Source: an uncultured Prevotella sp.
GTDB lineage: Bacteria; Bacteroidota; Bacteroidia; Bacteroidales; Bacteroidaceae
NCBI GenBank assembly: GCA_934196725.1
Contig: CAKPWR010000093.1
Span: 1-6,712, forward strand
Length of the DNA: 6,712 nt
Direction: 5' to 3'
Under the pieces are notes generated by a model. That model ran no database searches and was not told the origin of the DNA. It saw nothing but the letters and a program-made list of their open reading frames with translations. The position numbers and the translations under genes are program-made. Positions 5,415-6,712 of this stretch are shown piece after piece (the first letter of the stretch is position 1; each line of letters begins with the position of its first letter).

Positions 5415-6359
5415 TTAGAAAGAGATATAAGGCGTAAGTCTTTCTATCTCGTCTGGTGGAAAATCCTTCAATAGTTTCAGCTCTTCCAGACTTTTTATTG
5501 GACCTCTCTGTCGGCGGTAGTCACAGATTTCCTTGGCTTGGTAGAAGTTGAGATATGGATGTTTGCGTAGCTGGTTGAGGTTGAGCTTGTTGATGTCAAG
5601 CTTATGGATATGGTTGGCATCTATGTGGATAAACGCCAAGGCGGATTCTGGAATGCCATCTATTTCGTTCAACTGTTCGGCAGCAGCGAATCCACCTAGA
5701 CGGTCTCTGTATCTTATAATCATTTTGGCATAATAACTGCCAATTCCCGGTATCTTCTGCAGTTCGGTAGTATCGGCTGTATTTATATGAATGTGTTGTC
5801 CTGGGTTCAACTTGTGTGGATAACTGTATACTTTTTCGTTTTCCGGTGTTGTAGAACGGGTGGTTGCAGTTATATCAGTTCTGTTGTATCGTTTCTGCTG
5901 ACGGTATGGCTCGTTTCCGTAAAAATCGGAAGCTGGCTTGTAGTCATCTGCTATTCTTATGAATGGTGCCAAAGCCTCGTATTGTCTTTTCGTCATACCA
6001 TAGACACGTGCAAAATCGGAAGGCCTACTATATACACCTCCTTTGGCACGATAATGAAGAATACTTCTTATCTGCCAAGCTTGCAGACCAAGCCGTTTGA
6101 ACTGGACCGAATCTGCTGTATTCGGATCGAATGGAAAAGCTTCTTTGATTTGGTATCCTTCTTTATAATATACAGGATTCTGCCTAGTGGCATGTTCTAT
6201 TCGGGAAGTTTGAATAGAGTCGTTTTCTTTCTGGGCTGTTTCTGATGGTTCCCTATTGAAAAGAAAAATGAGTCCCATTAAAACAGTCATAGCTATCATG
6301 ATCGCCAGTAAGGCATCGCGATCATTCCGTTGCAGGTAAAAAATATCTCTTAATTTCAT
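5415..6359 (-). CDS. Membrane-anchored protein with three helix-hairpin-helix (ComEA-like) units
   Basis: The 314-residue product has a short basic N-terminus, one hydrophobic helix (residues 16-34, ALLAIMIAMTVLMGLIFLF), a polar linker, and three repeated helix-hairpin-helix units at about 76-122, 190-236 and 254-300. Each unit begins with a (D/I)xNxA/L-type turn (FDPNTAD, HINTADT, LDINKLN). Unit 2 has the canonical IPGIG hairpin (203-207) and RYRDRLGGF. Unit 1 has LGLQA and YRAKGGVYS in the same places, and unit 3 has HPYLN and YRRQRGPI, so its hairpin lacks the glycines that contact DNA backbone. Such units in ComEA bind double-stranded DNA during uptake; here an outward-facing DNA-binding or protein-scaffold role is inference. 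The ATG at 6359 lies 25 bases after tRNA-Pro on the same strand. It probably has no promoter of its own, and no partner competence gene is visible in the window. Confidence 0.88.
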   Translation of the reverse strand: MKLRDIFYLQRNDRDALLAIMIAMTVLMGLIFLFNREPSETAQKENDSIQTSRIEHATRQNPVYYKEGYQIKEAFPFDPNTADSVQFKRLGLQAWQIRSILHYRAKGGVYSRPSDFARVYGMTKRQYEALAPFIRIADDYKPASDFYGNEPYRQQKRYNRTDITATTRSTTPENEKVYSYPHKLNPGQHIHINTADTTELQKIPGIGSYYAKMIIRYRDRLGGFAAAEQLNEIDGIPESALAFIHIDANHIHKLDINKLNLNQLRKHPYLNFYQAKEICDYRRQRGPIKSLEELKLLKDFPPDEIERLTPYISF

Positions 6360-6384
6360 ACGCCATTCTGCTTATGTCTATAGG

Positions 6385-6457
6385 TCGGGATTACTGGACT
6401 CGAACCAGCGACCTCATCGTCCCGAACGACGTGCGCTACCAACTGCGCTAAATCCCG
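6385..6457 (-). tRNA. tRNA-Pro (anticodon CGG)
   Basis: The - strand folds into a complete 73-base cloverleaf. The acceptor stem CGGGATT pairs with AATCCCG (positions 6451-6457 and 6386-6392), the D stem is GCGC/GCGC, the anticodon stem CGTCG pairs with CGATG, and the T arm contains TTCGAGT. The anticodon loop TTCGGGA gives CGG (plus-strand 6422-6424), reading the proline codon CCG, with G37 as usual in tRNA-Pro. The C1-G72 pair and discriminator A are proline-type features. The 3' CCA is not encoded (A is followed by CCT), so it must be added after transcription. Confidence 0.96.
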
Positions 6458-6492
6458 ATGCCGATTTTACTGCTTTTTACCGAATGGCGATG

Positions 6493-6524
6493 CAAAGATA
6501 CATGAAAAATGGGATACAACAAAA
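6493..6524 (-). promoter_or_regulatory. Promoter of tRNA-Pro
   Basis: Read on the - strand, TATCTTTG (plus-strand 6493-6500) is a full match to the -7 element TAnnTTTG and is followed by C. A TTTTG (plus-strand 6520-6524) stands 19 bases upstream, as expected for the -33 element. Transcription would begin near 6485-6488, about 30 bases before the mature tRNA. This promoter probably also supplies the helix-hairpin-helix gene behind the tRNA. Confidence 0.75.
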
Positions 6525-6571
6525 CAAAAATGCATTTTTTTTCACTTTTGGGAAAGATTTTCTTGAAAAAA

Positions 6572-6603
6572 TTTGTTGGAACCAAAAAAAATGTGTACCT
6601 TTG
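6572..6603 (+). promoter_or_regulatory. Promoter of tRNA-Phe
   Basis: TTTG at 6572-6575 and TACCTTTG at 6596-6603 (followed by C) are separated by exactly 20 bases and match the Bacteroidota consensus at all fixed positions. The start of transcription would be at about 6608-6612, leaving a leader of around 30 bases before the tRNA. The A/T tracts at 6521-6570 between this and the divergent tRNA-Pro promoter could serve as upstream activating DNA for both. Confidence 0.8.
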
Positions 6604-6639
6604 CACCCGCAAATGAGAAATCGTTTGTTATTCATAGTT

Positions 6640-6712
6640 GGTGCCATAGCTCAGTTGGTAGAGCAAAGGACTGAAAATCCTTGTGTCCCCGGTTCGATTC
6701 CTGGTGGTACCA
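6640..6712 (+). tRNA. tRNA-Phe (anticodon GAA)
   Basis: A complete 73-base cloverleaf: acceptor GGTGCCA with TGGTACC (one G-T pair), D stem GCTC/GAGC, anticodon stem AAGGA/TCCTT, and T arm CCCGG-TTCGATT-CCTGG. The anticodon loop CTGAAAA gives GAA at 6673-6675, reading phenylalanine codons UUC and UUU. The discriminator A is the last base of the window, so whether CCA is encoded, and whether more tRNA genes follow, cannot be seen. Confidence 0.96.

Noticed and set aside
5548..6245. Open frames on the + strand opposite the helix-hairpin-helix gene
   Set aside because: They overlap a gene with clear domain repeats, have no leader signals and encode no recognisable product.

Overview
The window looks like a chromosomal, mostly housekeeping segment from a member of the Bacteroidota, probably Bacteroidales and Prevotella/Segatella-like. 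Three things point there: the protein sequences, A-rich gene leaders mostly without Shine-Dalgarno sites, and several promoters of the Bacteroidota type (TTTG, about 20 bases, TAnnTTTG). The assignment to genus level is inference from sequence style, not from a database comparison.

Left part (1-2351), all on the + strand: the C-terminal 123 residues of an AMP-forming long-chain acyl-CoA ligase; a 161-base spacer built around an imperfect inverted repeat of a CTTTGAA heptad; prfB (peptide chain release factor 2) without the programmed frameshift known from many bacteria; a 50-residue single-pass membrane protein; and a short CYTH-domain protein of the inorganic triphosphatase type. The last three genes are separated by only 21 and 18 bases and probably form one transcription unit.

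Middle part (2352-5377): an AT-rich 167-base regulatory spacer with candidate tandem promoters, followed by two tandem paralogous neurotransmitter:sodium symporters (NSS/SLC6 type, 454 and 451 residues, 11 predicted membrane helices each). Both keep the sodium-site residues of the family but differ at several positions that line the substrate pocket in LeuT, so they probably import different amino acids. The pair ends at a strong intrinsic terminator at 5331-5377.

Right part (5415-6712): a - strand gene for a membrane-anchored protein with three helix-hairpin-helix (ComEA-like) units, preceded at 25 bases by tRNA-Pro(CGG) on the same strand. The tRNA has its own good promoter and no terminator behind it, so the protein gene is probably transcribed through the tRNA. 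A divergent promoter drives tRNA-Phe(GAA) at the right edge of the window.

I see no mobile element, CRISPR array, phage gene or defence system. The least ordinary stretch is the heptad inverted repeat directly in front of prfB, which contains a 20-codon reading frame with an unusually good ribosome-binding site.
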